Origin: Erythrobacter donghaensis
GTDB lineage: Bacteria; Pseudomonadota; Alphaproteobacteria; Sphingomonadales; Sphingomonadaceae
Direction of reading: 5' to 3'
DNA length: 64,000 nt
Assembly: GCF_002155425.1 (NCBI RefSeq)
Contig: NZ_MUYG01000009.1
Span: forward strand, 186,001-250,000
The position numbers and the translations under genes were made by a program. Numbering within the stretch: the stretch's first letter is position 1; every line of letters starts with the position of its first letter. The notes below the pieces were generated by a model. It did no database searches. It worked only from the letters and a program-made list of their open reading frames with translations, and was not told the DNA's origin. Of this stretch, positions 1 to 8,117 are shown one piece after another.

Positions 1-43
1 CCGACTCCAAGACCGCTGCCTTAAACCACTCGGCCACCTGTCC
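1..43 (-). tRNA. 5' part of a class II tRNA (serine-like), cut by window edge
   Basis: Read on the minus strand from position 43, the sequence starts GGACAGG, continues with the T8-G9 linker, a GCC/GGC D stem around a GAGTGG-type D loop, and GCGGT as the first half of an anticodon stem. This is the usual start of a bacterial tRNA-Ser. The following bases (CTTGGAG then TCGG) do not pair cleanly with GCGGT as the known Ser(TGA) sequence would, so the anticodon cannot be assigned. It may be a divergent tRNA-Ser, a disrupted copy, or a gene whose remaining part explains the pairing. The 3' half lies outside the window. Confidence 0.5.
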
Positions 44-131
44 TCGGATTCGCCCCTAGCCAGTCTTTCCTTTCAAGTCATCCCCAGTTCGGTTGTTGGG
101 TATTCAGTCAGAATGTGACATCCCTAGCAGC

Positions 132-1181
132 ATGATTCCCCGTCTTCTTCCCGCCGCGGCACTTGCTGTCGCCGCCTTTGCCATTCTCGGTGCGCCGCCT
201 GTGGCCGCGCCTGCGACCGCGCAGAGCAGCGCCGATGGCCTGCCGTTCGATGCCTATCTCGAACTGCTCAAGGCCCGCGCCCGGGCCGAGGGCGTGCGCG
301 AGGATACCATCGCGCGCATGACCGCAGGGCTCACCCCCAACCCGCGGGTGATCGCGCTCGACAACAACCAGCCCGGCAGCGCCACCACCCGCGGCTATCC
401 GCCGATGTCGAATTACATCGCCACCCATGTCGATGCCGCGCGGATCGGGGGCGGACGGTCGGTCTATCGCCAGCATCAGGGCACGCTCGCCGCGCTTGAG
501 AGGCAATATGGCGTGCCCGGGCAGATCGTCGTCGCGATCTTCGGGCACGAGACCAGCTATGGCCGGGTCAAGGGCGACTTTGATCTCGCCCGCAGCCTCG
601 CTACGCTCGCCTGGGAAGGGCGGCGGCGCGAGCTGTTCGCGGGCGAGTTCGTCGCGCTGATGAAGGTCGCCGACAAGGGTTATGACCGCGCGCAGCTGGT
701 CGGCTCTTACGCCGGGGCTTTCGGCAATCCGCAATTCCTGCCGAGCGTCTATCTCCGCCTTGCGACCGATGGTGACGGGGACGGGCGCGCGGACATCTTC
801 ACCAACCGCGCCGACACCTTCGCCTCGATCGCCAACTATTTCCGCGATGCCGGATGGCGGCCGGGCCAGCCTTGGGGCGTGCGCGCCTATGTCGGGGAGG
901 GCTTCGACGCTGGCGCCTATCGCACCCGCCTCGTCTCGCCCGTGTGCCCGCGCGTCCACGAACGGCTGAGCCGGTGGATGACCGTGGCCGAATGGCGCGC
1001 GGCGGGCGTGGTGGCGCAAGGCGGACTGGCGGACGATGTCATGACCGCCTTCTTCCAGCCCGACGGCCCCGGCACACCCGCCTATCTGGTGACCGGCAAT
1101 TACCGCGCGATCCTCGAATATAACTGCTCGAGCTATTATGCGATGAGTGTGGGTCTCTTGGCCGACGAAATCGTGAACTAG
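132..1181 (+). CDS. Lytic murein transglycosylase, MltB/SltB type
   Basis: A 349-residue exported enzyme that cleaves the MurNAc-GlcNAc bond of peptidoglycan with formation of 1,6-anhydroMurNAc. The start at 132 gives a signal peptide ([17 protein letters not shown], then AQSS). The earlier in-frame start at 93 would place 13 polar residues before it. The catalytic glutamate is likely E140 in GHETSYGR, and the family segments SLATLAW, GSYAGAFGNPQFLPS and a DGDGDGRAD loop follow in order. The MltB family has this order and about this size. There is no lipobox, so it is probably soluble in the periplasm. It is followed by a D,D-carboxypeptidase gene, which fits a role in wall remodelling. Confidence 0.88.
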   Translation: MIPRLLPAAALAVAAFAILGAPPVAAPATAQSSADGLPFDAYLELLKARARAEGVREDTIARMTAGLTPNPRVIALDNNQPGSATTRGYPPMSNYIATHVDAARIGGGRSVYRQHQGTLAALERQYGVPGQIVVAIFGHETSYGRVKGDFDLARSLATLAWEGRRRELFAGEFVALMKVADKGYDRAQLVGSYAGAFGNPQFLPSVYLRLATDGDGDGRADIFTNRADTFASIANYFRDAGWRPGQPWGVRAYVGEGFDAGAYRTRLVSPVCPRVHERLSRWMTVAEWRAAGVVAQGGLADDVMTAFFQPDGPGTPAYLVTGNYRAILEYNCSSYYAMSVGLLADEIVN

Positions 1182-1234
1182 CAGCCGCGCGCGCCTCGCC
1201 AAGCGGGGAGGCGGCCGATATAGGCAGGGGCGTG

Positions 1235-2419
1235 ATGTTCCCCAGACTTCTGTTTTCCGTCGCCCTGTCGGTCGCGCTCGCGACCGGCGTTCTCGTGCCC
1301 GCGGTGCAGGCACAGGTGGCCGATGCCGCCCCGGTTCTGCCCGCCGTTCCTACCGCCGATGAAGCCCCGGTCGCGCTGCTGATCGATCTCGGCAGCGGGC
1401 AGGTGCTCCATGCGCGCAACCCAGACCGGCGCTTCATGCCCGCCTCGGTCACCAAGGTGATGACGCTCTACCTCGCCTTCGAGCTGATCGCGCAGCGCAA
1501 GCTCGACCCCGCGCAGGTCTTCGTCATGAGCCCCGCGGTCGCGCGCGACTGGCGGCGCAAGGGGTCGACCATGTTCCTCGATGCGGGCGAGCGGGTGCGG
1601 GTCGACGATCTGCTGCTCGGCATCGCCAATGTCTCGGCCAATGACGGCGCGGCCGTGCTGGCCGAAGGGCAGGCCGGCTCGGTCCCGGCATGGACCGCGA
1701 TGATGAACCGCACCGCGCTCGATCTGGGGATGATCGGAAGCCATTTCGGCACCCCCAACGGTTTCCCCGACGAAGGACGCACCTTCACCACCGCCACCGA
1801 TCTGGTGACGCTGGCGCGCGCGATGATCACCCGTCACCCCGACAAGTTCGGCTATTATGTCGGCCGCATGGGGTTTGATTACAAAGGCATAGCGCAGATC
1901 AATCACGATCCGATGATCGGACGGGTTCCGGGGGCGGATGGGATCAAGACCGGGTTCACCAATGAATCGGGCTTCTCCTATCTCGGCACCGTCAGGCGCG
2001 ACGGGCAACGGTTGGTGCTGGTGCTCGCCGGGGTGGAAAACGGTCGGCTGCGGGGAAGGCTCGCGCGGGCCTATGCCGAATGGGGTTTTGCCGCATTTGA
2101 GCGGCGGCGCCTGTTCGAGCCCGAGGCCGAAATCGGGCGCGCGCGGGTGCAGGATGGCGACGCGCTGAGGGTAGCGCTCAAGGCGGCGGGACCCGTGGCG
2201 ATCAACCTCCCGCGCGGCAGCACCGCGCCGCTCACCGCGACGATCCGCTACGAAGGTCCCTTGCGCGCACCGATCGCAGCAGGGCAGGAGGTGGCCATGC
2301 TGGAAGTCACCGCGCCGGGTATCGCGCCCGCCCGTATCCCGCTCTATGCCGCCGAGGATGTCGCAACCGCCGGCCCATTCGACCGGATCGTCAACGCCAT
2401 CGCCGGGCTGTTCGCGTGA
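1235..2419 (+). CDS. dacC: D-alanyl-D-alanine carboxypeptidase (PBP5/6 family)
   Basis: A 394-residue penicillin-binding protein that trims the terminal D-Ala from peptidoglycan stem peptides in the periplasm. The three active-site motifs of the SxxK serine peptidases are present in order: SVTK with nucleophile S71 and K74, SAN at 134-136, and KTG from K238. A signal peptide ends near AQVADAA. The C-terminal 110 residues match the beta-rich PBP5 C-terminal domain and end in an amphipathic stretch (FDRIVNAIAGLFA), the usual membrane anchor of this family. ATG at 1235 is chosen over the GTG directly before it. The stop overlaps the GTG start of tmk, so the two genes are translationally linked. 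Confidence 0.9.
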   Translation: MFPRLLFSVALSVALATGVLVPAVQAQVADAAPVLPAVPTADEAPVALLIDLGSGQVLHARNPDRRFMPASVTKVMTLYLAFELIAQRKLDPAQVFVMSPAVARDWRRKGSTMFLDAGERVRVDDLLLGIANVSANDGAAVLAEGQAGSVPAWTAMMNRTALDLGMIGSHFGTPNGFPDEGRTFTTATDLVTLARAMITRHPDKFGYYVGRMGFDYKGIAQINHDPMIGRVPGADGIKTGFTNESGFSYLGTVRRDGQRLVLVLAGVENGRLRGRLARAYAEWGFAAFERRRLFEPEAEIGRARVQDGDALRVALKAAGPVAINLPRGSTAPLTATIRYEGPLRAPIAAGQEVAMLEVTAPGIAPARIPLYAAEDVATAGPFDRIVNAIAGLFA

Positions 2420-3045
2420 CAGCCGCGGGCCGGTTCATCGCCTTCGAGGGCGGCGAGGGAGCGGGCAAGTCGACCCAAGCGCGGCTGCTGGCCGAGGCCT
2501 TGCGCGCGCGCGGGCTTTCGGTCGTCGTCACTCGCGAACCGGGCGGCACGCCGGGCGCAGAGGCGATCCGCGCGCTGCTGCTGTCCCCGCCGGGCGAGGG
2601 CTGGCCGCCCGAGGCCGAGGCCCTGCTGTTTGCCGCTGCCCGCGCCGATCATGTCGCGCACCTGATCCGCCCGGCGCTCGCCCGCGGCAAATGGGTGATC
2701 TGTGACCGCTTCGTCGATTCGAGCCGTGCCTATCAAGGCGGGGCAGGGGGGCTGGGCGATGCGGCGATCACCGCGCTCCACGCTTTTGGCAGCGGCGGCT
2801 TGCGCCCCGACCGGGTGATCCTGCTGGAAGGCGACGAGGCAGCTCTCGCAGGCCGATTGGTCGCGCGCGGGGAGGCCGCCGACGCGATCGAGGGGCGCTC
2901 GGCGGAATATCACCGCGCCGTCGCCGATGCGTTCCGGATGCTCGCGGAGAGCGATCCTTCAGGCTTTGCGCGGATCGATGCCCTCGGCGCGCCGGAGGAT
3001 GTCCACGCGCGCATCCTCGCAGCGATCGGCGATCTCCTCCCATGA
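2416..3045 (+). CDS. tmk: Thymidylate kinase
   Basis: Phosphorylates dTMP to dTDP in the cytoplasm, a required step in dTTP synthesis. The 209-residue protein begins with the phosphate-binding loop GGEGAGKST (residues 12-20). It also has the REPGGTP motif of bacterial TMP kinases, DRFVDSSRAYQG for nucleotide binding, and a lid region with EGRSAEYH. Length is normal. The start is GTG in a GTGA overlap with the carboxypeptidase gene, and the stop overlaps the ATG of holB (ATGA). The tmk-holB-metG-tatD order is common in alphaproteobacteria. Confidence 0.95.
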   Translation: MTAAGRFIAFEGGEGAGKSTQARLLAEALRARGLSVVVTREPGGTPGAEAIRALLLSPPGEGWPPEAEALLFAAARADHVAHLIRPALARGKWVICDRFVDSSRAYQGGAGGLGDAAITALHAFGSGGLRPDRVILLEGDEAALAGRLVARGEAADAIEGRSAEYHRAVADAFRMLAESDPSGFARIDALGAPEDVHARILAAIGDLLP

Positions 3046-3998
3046 CCGACTGGCCCAACCACGCCGAAGCCTGGCGCGTCTGGCGCGATGCTCTGGGGGG
3101 CGAGCGGATGCACCATGGCTGGCTGCTGGCGGGCAAGGCCGGCCTCGGCAAGCGCGACTTCGCCATCGCCGCCGCGCGCGAACTGGTGGCCGAGCCGGGG
3201 GTGTCTCAGCCGGAGGGCGATCACCCGGACATCATCGTGCTGACCTACGGCCCCAAGGACGAGAAAGGCGAGAAGGCGCAGGCCGAGGGCAAGCCCTTCG
3301 ATCTCGCGCGCTCGATCCGCATCAAACAGATCCGCGCGATGCAGCGCCGCCTGATCACCCGCCCGACGCTGGGGAGCCGGCGCGCGATAATCATCGACCC
3401 GGCTGATGACATGGAGAAATCCGCTGCCAACGCCTTGCTCAAGAGCCTTGAGGAACCGCCAGTGGGAACGTTTTTCCTGCTCGTCACCCACCGCCCGGCG
3501 CGGCTGCTGCCGACCATCCGCTCGCGCTGCCGCACCTTGCGCTTCCCGGTATTGAACGACAGCCAGCTGGCCGCGATGCTGCACGCGGCGGGCCTGCCGT
3601 CGGACCCGCAGGCGGTTGCTGCCGCGGAAGGCTCATTCGGCACGGCGGTGCGCTTTGCCGAGCAGGACCTGATCCCGATCGCGCGCGTCATGGCGGCCCT
3701 GATCGCGGGCGGCGACGATGGCGTGACCGGGCGCGGCGAGCTCGCCCGCCTGATCGGCCCGCGTGCCGACCGGGAGCGGGTGCAGGCGGTGCTCGACCTC
3801 GCCCAGTCGCTCGTCGCCCGCGCTGCGCGCATCAGCGAGGACTCGCAGGCCCGCGCGCGGTTGATCGACGCCCACGGCGCGCTGGTCGCGCTTGCCACCG
3901 AAGCGCCCACGGCCAATTTCGATGCCGGGATGCTCCCCTTCGAGATCGGCAGCTTGCTTGTCGCGGCTGCCCCCGCTAGCGAACCGGCCCATGGCTGA
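3042..3998 (+). CDS. holB: DNA polymerase III delta' subunit
   Basis: A 318-residue AAA+ clamp-loader subunit that, with delta and gamma/tau, loads the beta sliding clamp onto DNA. Visible features are a P-loop-like GKAGLGKR near residue 28, a SIRIKQIR segment, IIIDPADDM in the Walker B position, NALLKSLEEPP and a sensor-type IRSRCRTLRF. These are standard for delta' subunits. The four-cysteine zinc module of many family members is not visible. It overlaps tmk by ATGA and its stop lies a few bases inside the metG start region. Confidence 0.88.
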   Translation: MTDWPNHAEAWRVWRDALGGERMHHGWLLAGKAGLGKRDFAIAAARELVAEPGVSQPEGDHPDIIVLTYGPKDEKGEKAQAEGKPFDLARSIRIKQIRAMQRRLITRPTLGSRRAIIIDPADDMEKSAANALLKSLEEPPVGTFFLLVTHRPARLLPTIRSRCRTLRFPVLNDSQLAAMLHAAGLPSDPQAVAAAEGSFGTAVRFAEQDLIPIARVMAALIAGGDDGVTGRGELARLIGPRADRERVQAVLDLAQSLVARAARISEDSQARARLIDAHGALVALATEAPTANFDAGMLPFEIGSLLVAAAPASEPAHG

Positions 3999-5550
3999 CT
4001 CCACCCCCTTCTACATCACCACCGCGATCAGCTACCCCAACGGGAAGCCCCACATCGGCCACGCCTACGAAGCGATCGCCGCCGACGTGATCGCGCGCTT
4101 CCAGCGCCTGCAGGGCCGCCGCGTGCGGTTCCAGACCGGCACCGACGAGCACGGCCTCAAAATGGCCCGCAAGGCCGAGGAACAGGGTCGCACCCCGGCG
4201 GATCTGGCTGACGAAATGTCTAGCTATTTCCGCGAGATGTGCGATGCTCTTAACGTGTCCTATGACCGTTTCATTCGCACCAGCGAGCCTGATCATCACC
4301 GCGCCAGCCAGGCGATCTGGCAGGCCATGGAGGCCAATGGCGACCTCTATCTCGATCGCTACGAAGGTTGGTACTCGGTCCGTGACGAGGCCTATTACGA
4401 CGAAAGCGAACTCGTCGAAGGCGAGGGCGGGGCGAAGCTTTCCCCGCAAGGCACGCCGGTCGAATGGACGGTTGAGGAAAGCTGGTTCTTCCGGCTTTCC
4501 AACTACCAAGACCAACTGCTTGAATTGCTGAAGACTCCGGGCTTCCTCGAACCGGCAAGCCGCCGCAACGAGATGATCGCCTTTGTCGAGCAGGGCCTGC
4601 GTGACCTTTCGGTCAGCCGCACCTCCTTCGATTGGGGCGTGAAGGTACCGGGCAGCGAGAACCACGTGATGTATGTGTGGGTCGATGCGCTCACCAACTA
4701 TCTGACAGGGCTGGGTTATCCCGATGACATGGGCGAGTTCTGGCCTGCAAGCCTGCATCTGATCGGCAAGGACATCGTCCGCTTCCACACGATCTACTGG
4801 CCGGCCTTCCTGATGAGCGCCAAGCTACCGGTGCCGCAAAAGGTGTTCGGCCACGGCTTCCTGCTCAACCGCGGGCAAAAGGAATCGAAGTCGCTCGGCA
4901 ATGTCACCGATCCGCTAACGCTGGCCGAGACCTTCGGCGTGGACGCCTTGCGCTACTTCCTGATGCGCGAAGTCGCCTTCGGACAGGATGGCAGCTATTC
5001 GCCGGAAGCCATTGTTCAAAGAGCCAATGGTGAACTCGGCAACGCCTTCGGCAACCTTGCGCAGCGCACCCTTGGATTCATCGCCAAGAACCTTGAAGGC
5101 TACCTCCCGGCGATTCGCGGACACGATGCGGCCGACACCGCGCTGTTCGAAACCGTTGATCGCGCGATCATCACCGAAATTCCTCATGCTTTTGAAAATC
5201 TTGCACTCCAGCAGGCGGTCGAGGCGTGGCTTCAGGCGGTGTTCGCCTGCAACGCCTATATCGACGCGCAAGCGCCGTGGACACTGCGCAAGACCGATCC
5301 GGAGCGGATGGAAACCGTGCTCGCCACGCTCTACATCTGCATCGCGCAGCTGGCGGTGGCGATCAGCCCGGTGATCCCGGCCAGCGCCGCCAAGCTGCTC
5401 GACATGCTTGGCGTGCCCGAGGATCTGCGCAGTCTTGAGGGGATCCGCAGCCACTGGTATTCGCCGCTGGCGGAAAGCGATTATCAGCTCGCCCCGCCAA
5501 CCCCGCTGTTCCCGCGGCTCGAACTGCCCGCCGAACCCGAGACTGCCTAA
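3991..5550 (+). CDS. metG: Methionyl-tRNA synthetase
   Basis: A 519-residue class I aminoacyl-tRNA synthetase charging tRNA-Met. The signature PNGKPHIGH lies near residues 12-20 and the KMSKS-type loop reads KESKSLGN. The connective peptide has no cysteines, so this is the zinc-free form, and the C-terminal EMAP-like tRNA-binding domain of E. coli MetG is absent; both features are frequent in alphaproteobacteria. The ATG at 3991 is chosen because it gives the normal N terminus just before the signature; longer frames run through holB. The stop TAA shares its last base with the tatD ATG. Confidence 0.95.
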   Translation: MADSTPFYITTAISYPNGKPHIGHAYEAIAADVIARFQRLQGRRVRFQTGTDEHGLKMARKAEEQGRTPADLADEMSSYFREMCDALNVSYDRFIRTSEPDHHRASQAIWQAMEANGDLYLDRYEGWYSVRDEAYYDESELVEGEGGAKLSPQGTPVEWTVEESWFFRLSNYQDQLLELLKTPGFLEPASRRNEMIAFVEQGLRDLSVSRTSFDWGVKVPGSENHVMYVWVDALTNYLTGLGYPDDMGEFWPASLHLIGKDIVRFHTIYWPAFLMSAKLPVPQKVFGHGFLLNRGQKESKSLGNVTDPLTLAETFGVDALRYFLMREVAFGQDGSYSPEAIVQRANGELGNAFGNLAQRTLGFIAKNLEGYLPAIRGHDAADTALFETVDRAIITEIPHAFENLALQQAVEAWLQAVFACNAYIDAQAPWTLRKTDPERMETVLATLYICIAQLAVAISPVIPASAAKLLDMLGVPEDLRSLEGIRSHWYSPLAESDYQLAPPTPLFPRLELPAEPETA

Positions 5551-6326
5551 TGCTGGTCGATAGCCACTGCCATCTCGAATACAAAGGCCTCGTCGAGGAC
5601 CGCGATGGCGTGCTGGCGCGGGCGCGGGCGGCGGGCGTGGGAGCCTTCCTCAACATCTCGACCCGCCAGTCCGAATGGGATCAGGTGGTCGGCACCGCCG
5701 CGCGCGAGGCGGATGTCTTCGCGAGCGTTGGCATCCACCCGCACGAGGCCGACGCGCATCAGGATCTGGGCCGCGCCGCGCTGCTCGAAGCCACGCGCCA
5801 TCCCAAGGTCGTCGCAATCGGCGAAACCGGGCTCGACTACTATTACGACAAGTCGGACAGAGACGCGCAGAAGCGCCTGTTTCGCATGCATATTGATGTC
5901 GCGCGCGAGACACAGCTGCCGCTCATCATTCACACGCGCGACGCTGAAGACGATACCTACGCCATCCTCGCCGAGGAGATGGGGAAGGGGGCCTACCCCG
6001 CGCTGATCCACTGCTTCACCGCCTCGGCCGACTTTGCTGAAAAGGTGCTGGCGCTAGGGCTGACGATCTCGCTCTCGGGCATCGTGACCTTCAAGAATGC
6101 CAAGGATTTACAGGAGGTCGCGAAGACTGTTCCTGAAGATCGGCTGCTGGTAGAAACCGACAGCCCTTTCCTTGCTCCGGTGCCGCACCGGGGGAGGGTG
6201 TGCGAGCCCGCCTATGTGGCCGACACGGCGGCCTTTGTGGCAGGGCTCCGAGGTGTGGAGGTGGAGCACCTCAAGCAGGTCACGACCGCGAATTTCTTCA
6301 ATCTTTTCAGCAAGGCGCGCCCGTGA
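5550..6326 (+). CDS. tatD: TatD-family metal-dependent hydrolase
   Basis: A 258-residue TIM-barrel hydrolase of the TatD family; members act as metal-dependent DNases. Metal ligands are visible in SHCHLE near the N terminus, GETGLDYYY with the metal-bridging glutamate, HTRDAEDDT, IHCFTAS and ETDSPFLAPVPHRG near residue 205. The gene begins at the last base of the metG stop, so it is co-translated. This metG-tatD-metallohydrolase order is conserved across alphaproteobacteria. The exact physiological substrate is not set by sequence. Confidence 0.9.
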   Translation: MLVDSHCHLEYKGLVEDRDGVLARARAAGVGAFLNISTRQSEWDQVVGTAAREADVFASVGIHPHEADAHQDLGRAALLEATRHPKVVAIGETGLDYYYDKSDRDAQKRLFRMHIDVARETQLPLIIHTRDAEDDTYAILAEEMGKGAYPALIHCFTASADFAEKVLALGLTISLSGIVTFKNAKDLQEVAKTVPEDRLLVETDSPFLAPVPHRGRVCEPAYVADTAAFVAGLRGVEVEHLKQVTTANFFNLFSKARP

Positions 6327-7105
6327 AGCTGGTGATGCTCGGCTCGGGCACCTCAACCGGGGTGCCGCGACTGGGCGGGCCGGACGGCACGGGAGACTGG
6401 GGCGATTGCGACCCCGCCGAACCGCGCAACCGCCGCACGCGGGTCTCGATTCTGGTCGAGAGCGACGAAGGAAAGCGGCTGCTCGTCGACACCTCAAGCG
6501 ATTGCCGCGCGCAGCTGCTGGCGAACCGGATCGGCCATATCGACGCGGTGTTCTGGACGCATGATCACGCCGATCACTGCCACGGCATCGATGATCTGCG
6601 CGTGCTGCGTTATGGACGCGCGGGGCCGATCCCGGGATTTGCCGAAACCGAGACCGTGCGGCGGCTGCGCCAGCGCTTCGGCTATGTCTTTGCCGGACAG
6701 GAAGGCTATCCGACGATCTGCACGCTGGACACGTTGGACCGACTGCGGATGATTGCAGGGTTTGGCGTGGACTGGTGCCAGATGGCGCATGGGCCGGGTG
6801 AGACGACCGCCTATCGCTTTGAAACGGATGGGAAGAGTATCGGCTATGCCACCGATTTCAGTGCGATTTCCGATGAGATGATCGACCTGTTCTACAAGGT
6901 CGACATTCTCGTAAGCGATTGCCTGCGCCGAGAGCCGCATCCGACTCATGCGCACTTGGCGATGGCGATCGAACTCGGTGAAGCATGCAAGGCGGGCCGC
7001 GTGGTGCTGAGCCACCTCGACAAGAGCATGGATTATCGCAGCCTGTGCGCTGAAGTGCCGGATTTCGTAACCGTGGGCTATGACGGGCTGGAGATTGTCG
7101 CATGA
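6323..7105 (+). CDS. Metallo-beta-lactamase-fold hydrolase (PhnP-like)
   Basis: A 260-residue cytoplasmic metallo-hydrolase. The N terminus reads MKLVMLGSGTSTGVPRLGG, typical of the PhnP/RNase Z-like phosphodiesterase branch, and HDHADHCHG supplies the zinc ligands. A later LSHLD probably supplies another ligand. The start is GTG at 6323, overlapping the tatD stop, which explains why no ATG is seen. PhnP homologues cleave cyclic phosphodiesters, but a phosphonate pathway is not present nearby, so the substrate is open. The stop overlaps the next small gene by ATGA. Confidence 0.85.
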   Translation: MKLVMLGSGTSTGVPRLGGPDGTGDWGDCDPAEPRNRRTRVSILVESDEGKRLLVDTSSDCRAQLLANRIGHIDAVFWTHDHADHCHGIDDLRVLRYGRAGPIPGFAETETVRRLRQRFGYVFAGQEGYPTICTLDTLDRLRMIAGFGVDWCQMAHGPGETTAYRFETDGKSIGYATDFSAISDEMIDLFYKVDILVSDCLRREPHPTHAHLAMAIELGEACKAGRVVLSHLDKSMDYRSLCAEVPDFVTVGYDGLEIVA

Positions 7106-7299
7106 ACCCCGATCTGCTGCTGCCGATCATCACCAGTCTGGGATGGCTGATCCTCGCCGGAGTCGGGCTGCGCTCGCGGCAGCTGGGTCTGGGACAAGTG
7201 GTAAAGATGGCGCTGGCATGGATCCTGATCTTCGGCGGGCTGTTCCTGTTGGTTGAGTGGTTCATGGTCGCGCAGGGCACCGCCTCGAGCCTGATGTAG
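7102..7299 (+). CDS. Small two-helix membrane protein
   Basis: A 65-residue protein with two predicted transmembrane helices, about residues 5-23 and 35-57, separated by a short basic loop RSRQLGLGQ. It overlaps the preceding hydrolase gene by ATGA, so it is very likely translated. I do not recognise a named family; similar small proteins follow the metallohydrolase gene in related sphingomonads as far as I recall. Function unknown. It is followed by an AT-rich stretch (7300-7325) that may hold the mazG promoter. Confidence 0.7.
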   Translation: MNPDLLLPIITSLGWLILAGVGLRSRQLGLGQVVKMALAWILIFGGLFLLVEWFMVAQGTASSLM

Positions 7300-7337
7300 A
7301 TTTTACATAATATATATTATCCATCTTAAGGATGCCC

Positions 7338-8105
7338 ATGAGCGACACCCGCACGCAACCCCCGATCGACCGCCTCCTCGCCATCATGGCGCGGCTGCGC
7401 GATCCGGACACTGGCTGCGAATGGGATGTCGCGCAGGACTTTGCATCAATCGCGCCCTACACGATCGAGGAAGCCTACGAAGTCGCAGACGCGATCGCGC
7501 GCGGCGACATGGCCGATCTGCGCGAGGAACTCGGCGACCTGCTGCTTCAGGTGGTGTTCCACGCGCGCATGGCCGAGGAAGCCGGACATTTCGCCTTCGC
7601 CGATGTCGCGGCCGCGATCAGCGCCAAGATGGAAGCGCGCCATCCGCATATCTTCGGCGATGCCGGCGGCACGATGGACGAAGCGCGCTGGGAGGATCTG
7701 AAGGCCGGTGAGCGATCCGCCAAGGGGATCGCCAGCGCCCTCGATGGCGTTGCACTCGCCTTGCCGGCGCTGATGCGTGCCGAGAAGCTCCAGAAACGCG
7801 CCGCGCGCACCGGGTTCGACTGGCCCGATCCGTCCGGCTCCGAAGCCAAGATTGCCGAGGAAATCGCTGAGCTTAAGCAAGCCATCTCTGAACAGGACAA
7901 GGTCGAGGAAGCAGGCGACCTGCTGTTCGCCGCGGTCAACTTCGTGCGTGCCCACGGCATCAGCGCCGAAGAGGCCCTGCGCGCGGCCAATGCGAAATTC
8001 GAAAGGCGGTTCCGTGCCATGGAAGCCATCGGCGGGCCGGACTACTTCGCCAGCCTGTCGCTTGAGGCGCAGGAAAAGCTCTGGCAGCAAGTCAAGAAGT
8101 CCTGA
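7338..8105 (+). CDS. mazG: Nucleoside triphosphate pyrophosphohydrolase
   Basis: A 255-residue house-cleaning enzyme that hydrolyses (d)NTPs to monophosphate and pyrophosphate. Two tandem MazG domains are visible: the first with EEAYEVADAI and REELGDLLLQVVFHARMAEE, whose acidic residues bind magnesium, and the second with EEIAELKQAI and VEEAGDLLFAAVNFVRAHG. ATG at 7338 is preferred because an AAGGA ribosome-binding site lies at a proper distance; the ATG two codons earlier overlaps that site. The gene is convergent with hflX, with only six bases between the stop codons. Confidence 0.92.
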   Translation: MSDTRTQPPIDRLLAIMARLRDPDTGCEWDVAQDFASIAPYTIEEAYEVADAIARGDMADLREELGDLLLQVVFHARMAEEAGHFAFADVAAAISAKMEARHPHIFGDAGGTMDEARWEDLKAGERSAKGIASALDGVALALPALMRAEKLQKRAARTGFDWPDPSGSEAKIAEEIAELKQAISEQDKVEEAGDLLFAAVNFVRAHGISAEEALRAANAKFERRFRAMEAIGGPDYFASLSLEAQEKLWQQVKKS

Positions 8106-8117
8106 CAAATATCAGGA
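8100..8117. terminator. Short hairpin spanning the mazG and hflX stop codons
   Basis: TCCTGA and TCAGGA form a 6-bp stem around a CAAATA loop. The two arms carry the stop codons of the convergent mazG (+) and hflX (-) genes. It is symmetrical, so it could act weakly in both directions, but the stem is short and there is no clear T tract. Confidence 0.35.
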
